Source: Acetobacteraceae bacterium (GTDB taxonomy: Bacteria > Pseudomonadota > Alphaproteobacteria > Acetobacterales > Acetobacteraceae). Taken from it: a stretch of DNA of 5,402 nucleotides. A program made the position numbers and the translations under genes. Under the pieces are notes generated by a model. That model was not told the DNA's origin. It ran no database searches and saw only the letters and a program-made list of their open reading frames with translations. The number at the start of each line of letters is the position of its first letter. Position 1 is the first letter of the stretch. Below are positions 1-5,402 of this stretch, piece after piece. The stretch covers positions 1 through 5,402 of the forward strand of contig PKWQ01000253.1 in the NCBI GenBank assembly GCA_003133265.1, read 5' to 3'.

Positions 1-1105
1 CGCAGGTATCGACGTTGTTGTTTCCGAACGCAGCGCGCACCAGCTTTTGCACCAGGTAGGTCTCCTCATTGGTGCAGCGCGATGATGTAATGCCGCCGAT
101 CGAATCCTTACCGAATTTTGCCTGAATGCGGCGGAATTCCGATGCGGCGTAATTGACCGCTTCGTCCCACGACACTTCGCGCCACGGCTCGGTGATTTTG
201 GCCCGGATCATCGGCTTTAGCATGCGGTCCTTATGCGTCGCGTAGCCCCAGGCAAAACGGCCCTTGACGCAGGAATGACCGTGATTCGCGTGGCCGTCCT
301 TGTTCGGCACCATGCGCACCACCTCATTGCCCTTCATCTCTGCGTTGAACGAGCAGCCGACGCCGCAATACGCGCAAGTCGTGATCTTGCTGTGTTCAGC
401 CTGGCCCATCATGATGACGGTTTTCTCGGTCAGTGTGGCGGTCGGACAGGCGTCGACACAGGCGCCGCACGAAACACATTCCGATTCCATGAAAGCCTGA
501 TCCTTGCCGGCCGATACGCGCGAATCGAATCCGCGCCCCGAGATTGTCAGCGCGAACGTACCTTGGGTTTCCTCGCAGGCGCGCACGCAGCGCGAGCAGA
601 CGATGCATTTCGCCGGATCGAACTGGAAATACGGGTTGGACACATCCTTCGCGGCGTCCAGGTGGTTGGCGCCGTCATAGCCGTAGCGGACCTCCCGCAG
701 ACCCACTTCGCCGGCCGCCGTCTGCAATTCGCAATTGCCGTTGGCGCTACAGGTCAGGCAGTCCAGCGGATGGTCGGAGATATACAGCTCCATCACCCCG
801 CGCCGCAGCCGCGCCAGCCGCTCGGTCTGGGTGGCGACCCGCATCCCCGGCGCGACCGGCGTGGTGCAGGACGCCGGCGTGCCATTGCGCCCCTCGATCT
901 CCACCAGACACAGCCGGCACGATCCGAACGCGTCCAGCATGTCGGTGGCGCACAGCTTCGGCAGCTTGATGCCGGCTTCCATCGATGCCCGCATGATCGA
1001 GGTGCCGGCCGGCACCGTTACCTCGTGGCCGTCGATCGTCAGCGTCACCAGTTCCGCCGCCTTGCTCGGCGGCGTGCCGTAATCGGTTTCCCGCACGAGC
1101 GACAT
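1..1105 (-). CDS. fdsA: Formate dehydrogenase alpha (catalytic) subunit FdsA, 5' portion, cut by window edge
   Basis: Catalytic Mo-bis-MGD subunit of the cytoplasmic NAD+-dependent formate dehydrogenase (formate to CO2, electrons to FdsB). The first 368 codons are visible, reading out through position 2. Family members run to about 950 residues, so roughly 40% is present. Fe-S ligands appear in the expected order: a NuoG-like [2Fe-2S] (C52, C63, C66, C80); a His-ligated [4Fe-4S] (H112, C116, C119, C125); two ferredoxin-type [4Fe-4S] clusters (C167, C170, C173, C177 and C210, C213, C216, C220); and the FdhF-like cluster next to the Mo site (C244, C247, C251, C279, followed by K281 of a VKGR motif). 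The frame ends at VDTC; by alignment with E. coli FdhF, the Mo-ligating Cys/Sec lies about four residues further on, outside the window. The start ATG (1105-1103) is preceded by AGGGAG, which overlaps the fdsB stop. Complex I NuoG is unlikely because of the C244 cluster. GC content falls after about codon 148 (see findings). Confidence 0.95.
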   Translation of the reverse strand, partial: MSLVRETDYGTPPSKAAELVTLTIDGHEVTVPAGTSIMRASMEAGIKLPKLCATDMLDAFGSCRLCLVEIEGRNGTPASCTTPVAPGMRVATQTERLARLRRGVMELYISDHPLDCLTCSANGNCELQTAAGEVGLREVRYGYDGANHLDAAKDVSNPYFQFDPAKCIVCSRCVRACEETQGTFALTISGRGFDSRVSAGKDQAFMESECVSCGACVDACPTATLTEKTVIMMGQAEHSKITTCAYCGVGCSFNAEMKGNEVVRMVPNKDGHANHGHSCVKGRFAWGYATHKDRMLKPMIRAKITEPWREVSWDEAVNYAASEFRRIQAKFGKDSIGGITSSRCTNEETYLVQKLVRAAFGNNNVDTC

Positions 1106-1116
1106 CGTCTGTCTCC

Positions 1117-2643
1117 CTATTCCGCCGCGCGCCGAGCGGGAGGCTGGAAATCCTCGGGGAAGTGCGTCAGCGCGCTCATCACCGGATATGGGGTGAAGCC
1201 GCCGAGCGCGCACAAGGAACCGAACTTCAATGTCTCGCAGAGATCGCGCAGCAGGGCGACGTTCGCTTCCACCTGCTGGCCGGCGATGATGCGGTCCATC
1301 ACCTCCACGCCGCGCGTCGAGCCGATGCGGCACGGCGTGCATTTGCCGCAGGATTCGATGGCGCAGAACTCCATCGCAAAACGGGCTTGGCGCGCCATGT
1401 CCACGCTGTCATCGAACACCACCACGCCGCCGTGGCCGATCAGCCCGTCGCGCGCGGCGAAGGCCTCGTAGTCGAATGGCGTGTCGAACAACGAAGGCGG
1501 GAAATAGGTGCCGAGCGGGCCGCCGACCTGCACCGCGCGCACCGGCCGGCCGCTGCGGGTGCCGCCGCCGATCTGGTTCACCAGTTCGCCGAGCGTGACG
1601 CCGAACGCCACCTCGTACAGCCCGCCGTGGCGGATGTTGCCGGCAAGCTGGATCGGCATCGTGCCGCGCGAGCGCCCGATGCCGACATCGCGGTAGGCAG
1701 CCGCGCCCTCGGCCAGGATCACCGGCACGCTGGCCAGCGAGAGCACGTTGTTCACCACGGTCGGCTCGCCGAACAGCCCGTGATGCGCCGGCAGCGGCGG
1801 CTTGGCGCGCACCATGCCGCGCTTGCCCTCGATGCTGTCCAGCAGCGCGGTCTCCTCGCCGCAGACATAGGCGCCAGCGCCGACGCGAATCTCGATGTCG
1901 AATGCAGGGACAGCGCCCAGCAGCCCCTCGCGCCGCGCGATCACCAGCGCCTGCCCGAACGTCGCGATCGCGTGCGGATATTCGGAGCGGATATAGACAT
2001 AGCCGCGTGTCGCGCCGACGGAGATGCCGGCGATCACCATGCCCTCGATCAGCGCGAACGGATCGCCCTCCATCAGCATACGGTCGGCGAAGGTGCCGGA
2101 ATCGCCCTCGTCGGCGTTGCAGACGACGAACTTCCGCGCACCCGGCGCCTCGGCCACCGCCCGCCACTTCAGCCCGGTGGGGAACCCGGCCCCGCCACGG
2201 CCGCGCAGGCCGGACTGCACCACTGCCTCGATCGTCCCCGCCGGGCCGATTTCCAGGGCACGGGCCAGACCCGCCATGCCGCCATGCGCGCGGTAGTCGG
2301 CAAAGGACAGCGGATCGACGATGCCGCAGCGCGCGAAGGTCAGACGGGTCTGGCGCTGCAGGAACGGCAGTTCCTCCGGCCGCCCCAGCCGCAGCGGGTG
2401 CGCCCCGCCGGTCAGCAATCCCGCCGCCAGCAGCCCCGGCACATCGGCCACGCTCACCGGGCCGTAGGCGATGCGCCCTTCCGGCGTTGCCACCTCGATC
2501 ATCGGCTCGAGCCAGAACAGCCCGCGCGAGCCGGTGCGGACGATCTGCACCGACGGCGTCGCGGCAGCCAGCGCCGCCGCCACCGCGTCGGCGCCGAGCG
2601 CCAGCGCGGCGGCGTCACGCGGGATGAACACACGTGCCGTCAT
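1117..2643 (-). CDS. fdsB: NAD-dependent formate dehydrogenase beta subunit FdsB (FMN/NAD+/[4Fe-4S], NuoF-like)
   Basis: Diaphorase subunit of 508 residues, which takes electrons from FdsA through Fe-S clusters and reduces NAD+ at FMN. Residues 1 to about 95 form an N-terminal extension, probably the cluster-less thioredoxin-like domain typical of FdsB/HoxF. The NuoF-like core follows: a glycine-rich FMN loop RGRGGAGFPTGLKW (147-160), NADEGDSGTF (176-185), GAGAYVCGEETAL (255-267) for the nucleotide sites, and an SLBB-like stretch (about 325-410). The C-terminal [4Fe-4S] site has C432, C435, C438 (ESCGKCTPCR) and C478 (SLCALG). Length matches family members of about 500-520 residues. The start ATG overlaps the fdsG stop as ATGA, with a modest GAGG upstream, indicating translational coupling. 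fdsA begins 11 nt after the TAG stop. HoxF and NuoF are related alternatives, but the adjacent fdsA makes this FdsB. Composition is very GC-rich; four sampled 60-nt lines give about 76% GC. Confidence 0.96.
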   Translation of the reverse strand: MTARVFIPRDAAALALGADAVAAALAAATPSVQIVRTGSRGLFWLEPMIEVATPEGRIAYGPVSVADVPGLLAAGLLTGGAHPLRLGRPEELPFLQRQTRLTFARCGIVDPLSFADYRAHGGMAGLARALEIGPAGTIEAVVQSGLRGRGGAGFPTGLKWRAVAEAPGARKFVVCNADEGDSGTFADRMLMEGDPFALIEGMVIAGISVGATRGYVYIRSEYPHAIATFGQALVIARREGLLGAVPAFDIEIRVGAGAYVCGEETALLDSIEGKRGMVRAKPPLPAHHGLFGEPTVVNNVLSLASVPVILAEGAAAYRDVGIGRSRGTMPIQLAGNIRHGGLYEVAFGVTLGELVNQIGGGTRSGRPVRAVQVGGPLGTYFPPSLFDTPFDYEAFAARDGLIGHGGVVVFDDSVDMARQARFAMEFCAIESCGKCTPCRIGSTRGVEVMDRIIAGQQVEANVALLRDLCETLKFGSLCALGGFTPYPVMSALTHFPEDFQPPARRAAE

Positions 2644-3155
2644 GACGCCTCATCCAGCGCGGCATCGATCCGCGCCGCGTCGACCCGCCCGAGCGGCCGT
2701 CCGTCCAGCATCGCCGCCGGCCCACAGGCGCAGAGGCCGAGGCAATAGACCGGCTCCAACGTCACCTTGCCGTCCGCCGTGGTGCCGTGCCAAGCCACGC
2801 CCAGCCTCGCCTTCACCCCTTCCGCCACCGCCTCGCTGCCGACGGACTGACACGCCTCGGCCTGGCACAGCCGCAAAATGTGCCGGCCCGGCGGATGGCG
2901 GCGGAAGTCGTGATAGAAACTGACAATCCCCTGGATCTCGGCCCGGGTCCGGTTCAGCGTTTCCGCGACAATCGGCACCGCCTCGTCGGGAATGTGGCCG
3001 AAGACCGCCTGCAACGCATGGAGAACGGGCAACCCGGCGCCCTCGCCCACCGCATGCGCGGCGATGATTTCCGCACCTCGGTCCCTGCTCCATGGCTCAA
3101 AATCCGCCACCATTTCCCCCGGCTGATCCCGTACTCTATGCTCATCAAAGGCCAT
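2640..3155 (-). CDS. fdsG: NAD-dependent formate dehydrogenase gamma subunit FdsG ([2Fe-2S], NuoE-like)
   Basis: Small thioredoxin-fold ferredoxin subunit of up to 171 residues, partner of FdsB in the NADH-forming half of the enzyme and homologous to NuoE. It has an N-terminal helical part (about 25-85, including LPVLHALQAVFGHIP and the SFYHDFRR segment). The [2Fe-2S] domain follows, with ligands C97 and C102 (CxxxxC) and C138 and C142 (CLGLC), in the family spacing. First gene of the fds operon on this strand, 47 nt after the regulator's stop. Its TGA overlaps the fdsB ATG by four bases. The start is uncertain. The ATG at 3155 has no clear Shine-Dalgarno sequence. An in-frame ATG at 3113 (M15), and the GTG right after it, lie just downstream of a GGGGGAA run, and family similarity begins near F19-E20-P21-W22. 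A start at 3113/3110 would leave room for a promoter next to the palindrome at 3189-3209. Confidence 0.94.
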   Translation of the reverse strand: MAFDEHRVRDQPGEMVADFEPWSRDRGAEIIAAHAVGEGAGLPVLHALQAVFGHIPDEAVPIVAETLNRTRAEIQGIVSFYHDFRRHPPGRHILRLCQAEACQSVGSEAVAEGVKARLGVAWHGTTADGKVTLEPVYCLGLCACGPAAMLDGRPLGRVDAARIDAALDEAS

Positions 3156-3188
3156 CGGCGGGGAATTTCAAGCCAATAGCAACATGCT

Positions 3189-3209
3189 ACGATAGAACAA
3201 ATCTATCGT
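3189..3209. promoter_or_regulatory. Candidate LysR-type operator: perfect 7-bp inverted repeat, 7-nt spacer
   Basis: The arms ACGATAG (3189-3195) and CTATCGT (3203-3209) are exact reverse complements around a 7-nt spacer. The inner part reads ATAG-N7-CTAT, which fits the T-N11-A rule for LysR-family recognition sites. It overlaps the stop codon of the regulator (3205-3203) and lies 34 nt upstream of the annotated fdsG start, where an activator site for the fds operon would be expected. No strong sigma-70 promoter is visible nearby. TTGTTC starting in the spacer (minus strand), followed 16 nt later by TATTGG, is only a weak candidate. A terminator for the regulator gene is less likely, because the stem is short, AT-rich and lacks a following U tract. 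Confidence 0.5.
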
Positions 3210-4108
3210 TCGGCCGCCCATGCCACGCTCAGGCGCCGCGCCTCGGTCACCAGCGCCGCGGTCATCGGCGCCAGCGGCTCGCGCTGCGGGTAGACCAGGC
3301 CGACGACGAGCGGCGGATCGGTATCGGCGATCGAGATCGAGCGGATCGGCGCCGTCAGCCCCAGCGAGTCCGCCAGCACCGAGGGCATCACGCTGGCCCA
3401 GCGCCCGGTGCGGATATGGCTGAACAGCACGATCACCGAGTTGGATTGCATCGCCGGCCGCGGTTCCACCCCAGCCGCGCGCAGGCGACGGTCGATGATG
3501 CGGCGGTTCTGCATGTCCGGCGTCAGCAGGCACAGTGGGATGGCGCCCACCTCGGCCCAGCTTACCTGCGTCCGCTCGCCCAGCGGGCTGTCGGCCGAGG
3601 TCAGCAGCCGGTAGCGCTCCTGATACAGCGGGATCGCCCGCGCCCGGCCCAGCGGCTCGTTGTCGACATAGGTCGGGCCGGCATCGATGTCGGCATTTTC
3701 CAGCTGGGTCAGGATGTCGATCGAGGCCCGCGAGAGAACGGTGAACTCCACCTCCGGATGACGGTGGCGGAACGGCGTGGTCAGCTCGGCCACGATCGGC
3801 AGCGCGGTCGGGATCGCGGCGATGCGCAGATGCCCGGCGAGACCATGCCGGAGCGCGCGGATCTCCTCGCGCATCGCCCGGCTGTCGCCGACGATCCGCC
3901 GCGCCCAGTCCAGCACGCGCTGGCCTTCCGGGGTCAGGCCATGAAACCGCGAACCGCGATGCACCCGCAGCACGCCGAGCGCGCCCTCCAGCGGCTTCAG
4001 CCCCGCCGACAAGGTGGGCTGGGTGACGCCGCAGGATTCCGCCGCCCGGCCGAAATGCTGGTCCCGGGCAAGCGCGATCAGGAATGTCAACTTATCGATC
4101 ATGCCCAT
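3203..4108 (-). CDS. LysR-type transcriptional regulator, probable regulator of the fds operon (FdsR-like)
   Basis: A protein of 301 residues, the usual size for this family. An N-terminal winged helix-turn-helix (about 4-62) shows the typical pattern F19-G-R-A-A-E-S-C-G-V-T-Q-P-T-L-S followed by L40-E, LGV and the wing GLTPEG (57-62). A linker helix follows (about 65-90), then an effector-binding domain from about residue 93 (HLRIAAIPTALPIV) to the end. The effector is not readable from sequence; formate or a metabolite would fit the context. The gene lies directly upstream of fdsG on the same strand (47-nt gap) and diverges from the hydrolase (56-bp gap), so it could control both. Cupriavidus necator has a LysR regulator, FdsR, for its fds operon; equivalence here is inferred from position. 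The start may be the ATG at 4108 or at 4102 (M3, better spaced from GGCGGA). A weak promoter candidate for it, TTGACC (4184-4179) then TATTTC (4162-4157) at 16 nt, lies across the hydrolase start. Confidence 0.9.
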   Translation of the reverse strand: MGMIDKLTFLIALARDQHFGRAAESCGVTQPTLSAGLKPLEGALGVLRVHRGSRFHGLTPEGQRVLDWARRIVGDSRAMREEIRALRHGLAGHLRIAAIPTALPIVAELTTPFRHRHPEVEFTVLSRASIDILTQLENADIDAGPTYVDNEPLGRARAIPLYQERYRLLTSADSPLGERTQVSWAEVGAIPLCLLTPDMQNRRIIDRRLRAAGVEPRPAMQSNSVIVLFSHIRTGRWASVMPSVLADSLGLTAPIRSISIADTDPPLVVGLVYPQREPLAPMTAALVTEARRLSVAWAAER

Positions 4109-4136
4109 TGTCCGCCATCGATCCCACCGATACCAT
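4108..4136 (+). promoter_or_regulatory. Candidate sigma-70-like promoter for the hydrolase gene
   Basis: TTGTCC (4108-4113) and TACCAT (4131-4136) are separated by 17 nt. Each matches four of six positions of the TTGACA/TATAAT consensus. This would start transcription near 4143 and give a short leader of about 20 nt before the ATG at 4165. The -35 hexamer overlaps the start codon of the divergent regulator. This is a by-eye match in a GC-rich genome, so it is only suggestive. Confidence 0.3.
4117..4131. promoter_or_regulatory. Possible second LysR-type site in the divergent intergenic region
   Basis: ATCG (4117-4120) and CGAT (4128-4131) are reverse complements with a 7-nt spacer, which again gives the T-N11-A pattern. 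It lies between the regulator and the hydrolase, inside the spacer of the candidate hydrolase promoter, where a LysR protein often autoregulates and controls a divergent gene. The half-sites differ from those at 3189-3209 and are only 4 bp long. By my estimate a match of this quality would arise by chance in roughly one in five regions of this size. Confidence 0.25.
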
Positions 4137-4152
4137 CCGCCAACGCCGAAAA

Positions 4153-4159
4153 GGGGGAA
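4153..4159 (+). promoter_or_regulatory. Strong ribosome binding site that fixes the hydrolase start
   Basis: GGGGGAA, preceded by AA, ends five bases before the ATG at 4165. It selects that codon over an in-frame ATG at 4084, which would run through the regulator's start region and has no comparable signal. Confidence 0.6.
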
Positions 4160-4164
4160 ATACG

Positions 4165-4959
4165 ATGGACTGGATCGAGGTCAACGGCACCAGCTTGCGC
4201 TACGATCTGGCGGGCGAAGCCCGGCGCACAATCGTGCTGCTGCACGAAATGGGCGGCTCGCTGAACAGCTGGGACGCGATGCTGCCGCTGCTGACCCCCA
4301 GCCATCGCGTGCTGCGGCTGGATTGGCGCGGCTTCGGCATGTCCGCCAAGTTGCGCGGCATCGCCGACATGGATGCGCTGGCCGAGGATGTGCGTGCGTT
4401 GCTGGATGCGCTGTCGATCACCGACAAGGTCGCGGTCGTGGGCTGCGCCGTCGGCGCGGGGATCGCGATCCGTTTCGCTTCCCGCCATCCCGACCGTATC
4501 GGCGCGCTGATCCCGATGAGCCCGGTGACCTACACCCCGCCCGAGCGGCACGCGCAGATGTTCGTCCATGCCGACCGAATGGAGCGCGAGGGGCTGGCCG
4601 GCCTGGTGGAGGCCTCGCTGGCCGCCTCGTACCCGCAGGATCTGCGCACCGATGCCGCGCGCTTCGCCACGCACCGGGCGCGCTGGCTGACCAGCGATCC
4701 CGCCAGCTTCGCCGCCATCTACCGCATGCTGCCGGGGCTGGATTACACTGCCGACTTCCCGGCCATCGCCTGCCCGACGCTGGTGATCGGCGCGGTACGC
4801 GACCTGCTGCGCCCGCCCGAGACGGCCGAGGCGGTGGCCAAGGCGATCAAAGGCGCGCGCTTCACGGTGCTGCACACCGGGCATTTCTCGATGGTGCAGA
4901 CGCCGGAACTGATCGCCAAAACGATCCTGCCGTTCCTGGCCGAAGTCGGGATGGGCTGA
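4165..4959 (+). CDS. Alpha/beta-hydrolase fold protein with Ala at the nucleophile position
   Basis: A 264-residue single-domain alpha/beta-hydrolase, without signal peptide or membrane segment, so probably cytoplasmic. It shows a beta-strand plus oxyanion-loop segment (TIVLLHEMGG, 22-31, an HExGG variant of HGxGG), DWRGFGMS (53-60), a nucleophile elbow VVGCAVGAG (91-99), a cap region (about 120-190), an acid-loop candidate D213 in VIGAVRDLLRPPE, and the catalytic His candidate H240 in TGHFSMVQTPE. The elbow reads G93-C94-A95-V96-G97, so the Ser of GxSxG is replaced by Ala (codon GCC, 4447-4449), with Cys just before it. RutD of the pyrimidine-degradation pathway has a similar Ala at this site (GHALGA). 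Closest resemblance is to the broad group labelled 3-oxoadipate enol-lactonase-like; I cannot name a substrate. It is transcribed away from the LysR gene, suggesting shared control. Its place beside fds might mean a formate-related substrate, but nothing in the sequence proves this. Confidence 0.88.
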   Translation: MDWIEVNGTSLRYDLAGEARRTIVLLHEMGGSLNSWDAMLPLLTPSHRVLRLDWRGFGMSAKLRGIADMDALAEDVRALLDALSITDKVAVVGCAVGAGIAIRFASRHPDRIGALIPMSPVTYTPPERHAQMFVHADRMEREGLAGLVEASLAASYPQDLRTDAARFATHRARWLTSDPASFAAIYRMLPGLDYTADFPAIACPTLVIGAVRDLLRPPETAEAVAKAIKGARFTVLHTGHFSMVQTPELIAKTILPFLAEVGMG

Positions 4960-5157
4960 TCAGTATTACGCCGACTGGCGCGTGGCGGATAACACCGGGC
5001 CGCCGTTGGGATAGCTCGTGTATGTGGCCGGCATCCGCACGATCCGGTCGAGCAACAACGCCACGGCATCGTCGGAACCGCTATGGCTGCGATACGTTCT
5101 GGCTTGCAGCGACTGCCGTAAAGCGGCATTGAACACGGGCAGGAGTCTTGGTCGCAG

Positions 5158-5200
5158 GAAGCAGATTAGTCGTATGAAGCAGATTAGTCGTATGAAGCAG
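5158..5200. repeat. 18-bp direct tandem repeat, about 2.4 copies
   Basis: The unit GAAGCAGATTAGTCGTAT occurs exactly at 5158-5175 and 5176-5193, followed by a partial copy GAAGCAG to 5200. It is more AT-rich than its surroundings. Because the unit is a multiple of three, it keeps every frame open. In one plus frame it encodes a repeated MKQISR, but the ORF around it has no other coding support, so this is best treated as a non-coding direct repeat or slippage product. Confidence 0.9.
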
Positions 5201-5225
5201 AAATCCGGCCGCCGCCTGTTCCCAG

Positions 5226-5242
5226 CGCCTGACGCCCAGGCG
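5226..5242. other. Small GC-rich hairpin
   Basis: CGCCTG (5226-5231) and CAGGCG (5237-5242) pair perfectly around a 5-nt loop. No T run follows on either strand, so it is not a classical intrinsic terminator. It might still affect transcript ends, since it is the most compact stem I found downstream of the hydrolase. Confidence 0.35.
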
Positions 5243-5402
5243 TCTAGCAGCCTGTCGGACTCTGGTTTTTGTATGATTTGGGGTGCGGCGCGTGAATTGC
5301 GCTGACAAGGGCTACCGACAGCGGAGTGTGGTCAACACCGTCCCATCCATCGCCACGAAGGCTGTTCTCGGCCTCCGCGCGTCCGATCGCACGCGAAAAA
5401 GA

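Larger units (their letters stand above)
4960..5402. other. Region without a convincing intact gene; possible degraded gene or IS ends
   Basis: Short open frames exist on both strands, but none has a good start and recognisable domains. A minus-strand frame is open from 5331 to a TAA at 4968-4966, only six bases past the hydrolase stop, with no ATG before its last 20 or so codons. In its final 38 codons I count 33 with G or C in the third position, like the neighbouring genes, so this may be the 3' remnant of a convergent gene. It includes the segment MPATYTSYPNGG. A second minus-strand frame enters from the right edge (5402) and stops at TAG 5246-5244 (52 codons, ending PTGC); it could be the end of a gene in a mobile element. 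Neither matches a family I recognise. I see no tRNA or strong terminator after the hydrolase. Confidence 0.4.

Noticed and set aside
233..1471. Plus-strand open frame over fdsA and fdsB
   Set aside because: Covers the boundary of two solid minus-strand genes and has no family features; antisense shadow.
1162..2748. Long plus-strand open frame of 528 codons
   Set aside because: It is antisense to fdsB, whose FMN, NAD and Fe-S motifs are unmistakable; the His/Arg/Ala-rich translation is typical of a GC-rich antisense shadow.
1..3155. Complex I genes nuoE-nuoF-nuoG
   Set aside because: The order and homology are similar, but the third gene has the FdhF-type cluster C244/C247/C251/C279 and a VDTC lead-in to the Mo site, and a LysR gene precedes the set rather than nuoA-D.
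3189..3209. Intrinsic terminator for the LysR gene
   Set aside because: AT-rich 7-bp stem, no U tract, and overlap with the stop codon; the operator reading fits better.
4084..4164. Longer hydrolase start at the ATG at 4084
   Set aside because: Would add 27 residues overlapping the regulator's start and lacks a ribosome binding site, while GGGGGAA precedes the ATG at 4165 and the fold begins there.
3092..4264. Plus-strand open frame of 390 codons across the regulator
   Set aside because: Antisense to the LysR gene and runs into the hydrolase in another frame; low-complexity Arg/Gln/His-rich product without recognisable domains.
5158..5200. CRISPR-like array
   Set aside because: The units are directly adjacent with no spacers, and only about 2.4 copies of 18 bp.
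5375..5402. Hairpin CGCGT/ACGCG followed by an A run as a terminator
   Set aside because: The A run is on the wrong side for a minus-strand terminator (U's would precede the stem), and there is no T run for the plus strand.

Overview
This 5.4 kb, GC-rich window carries most of a locus for a soluble NAD+-dependent, molybdenum-containing formate dehydrogenase (FdsGBA type). It includes an adjacent LysR-type regulator and a divergently transcribed alpha/beta-hydrolase. GC-rich codon third positions, the gene order and the protein sequences suggest an alphaproteobacterium (an Acetobacteraceae/Rhodospirillales- or Rhizobiales-like methylotroph or autotroph). The lineage is an inference from composition and family resemblance only.

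Layout. On the minus strand, reading from right to left: a LysR regulator (4108-3203), fdsG (3155-2640), fdsB (2643-1117) and the first 368 codons of fdsA (1105 to the window edge). fdsG and fdsB overlap by an ATGA. fdsB and fdsA are 11 nt apart, and the fdsA ribosome binding site overlaps the fdsB stop. A perfect 7-bp inverted repeat with a 7-nt spacer (3189-3209) sits across the regulator's stop codon, 34 nt upstream of fdsG. It has the T-N11-A form of a LysR-type operator. On the plus strand, diverging from the regulator across 56 bp, is an alpha/beta-hydrolase (4165-4959) with a strong Shine-Dalgarno sequence. The last 440 bp (4960-5402) contain no convincing intact gene. They hold an 18-bp tandem repeat, a small hairpin and weak signs of gene or insertion-sequence remnants.

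How the genes work together. FdsA oxidises formate to CO2 at a Mo-bis-MGD centre and passes electrons through a chain of Fe-S clusters. FdsG ([2Fe-2S]) and FdsB (FMN, [4Fe-4S], NAD+ site) form the NADH-producing diaphorase half, homologous to NuoE/NuoF of complex I. The LysR protein is the likely regulator of the operon. The rest of fdsA, and probably fdsC/fdsD and cofactor-assembly genes, lie beyond position 1.

The core of the window is a known system. The points most worth a second look are the hydrolase, which has Ala where the catalytic Ser should be (compare RutD), the palindromic LysR-type operator candidate, and a clear drop in GC inside fdsA.
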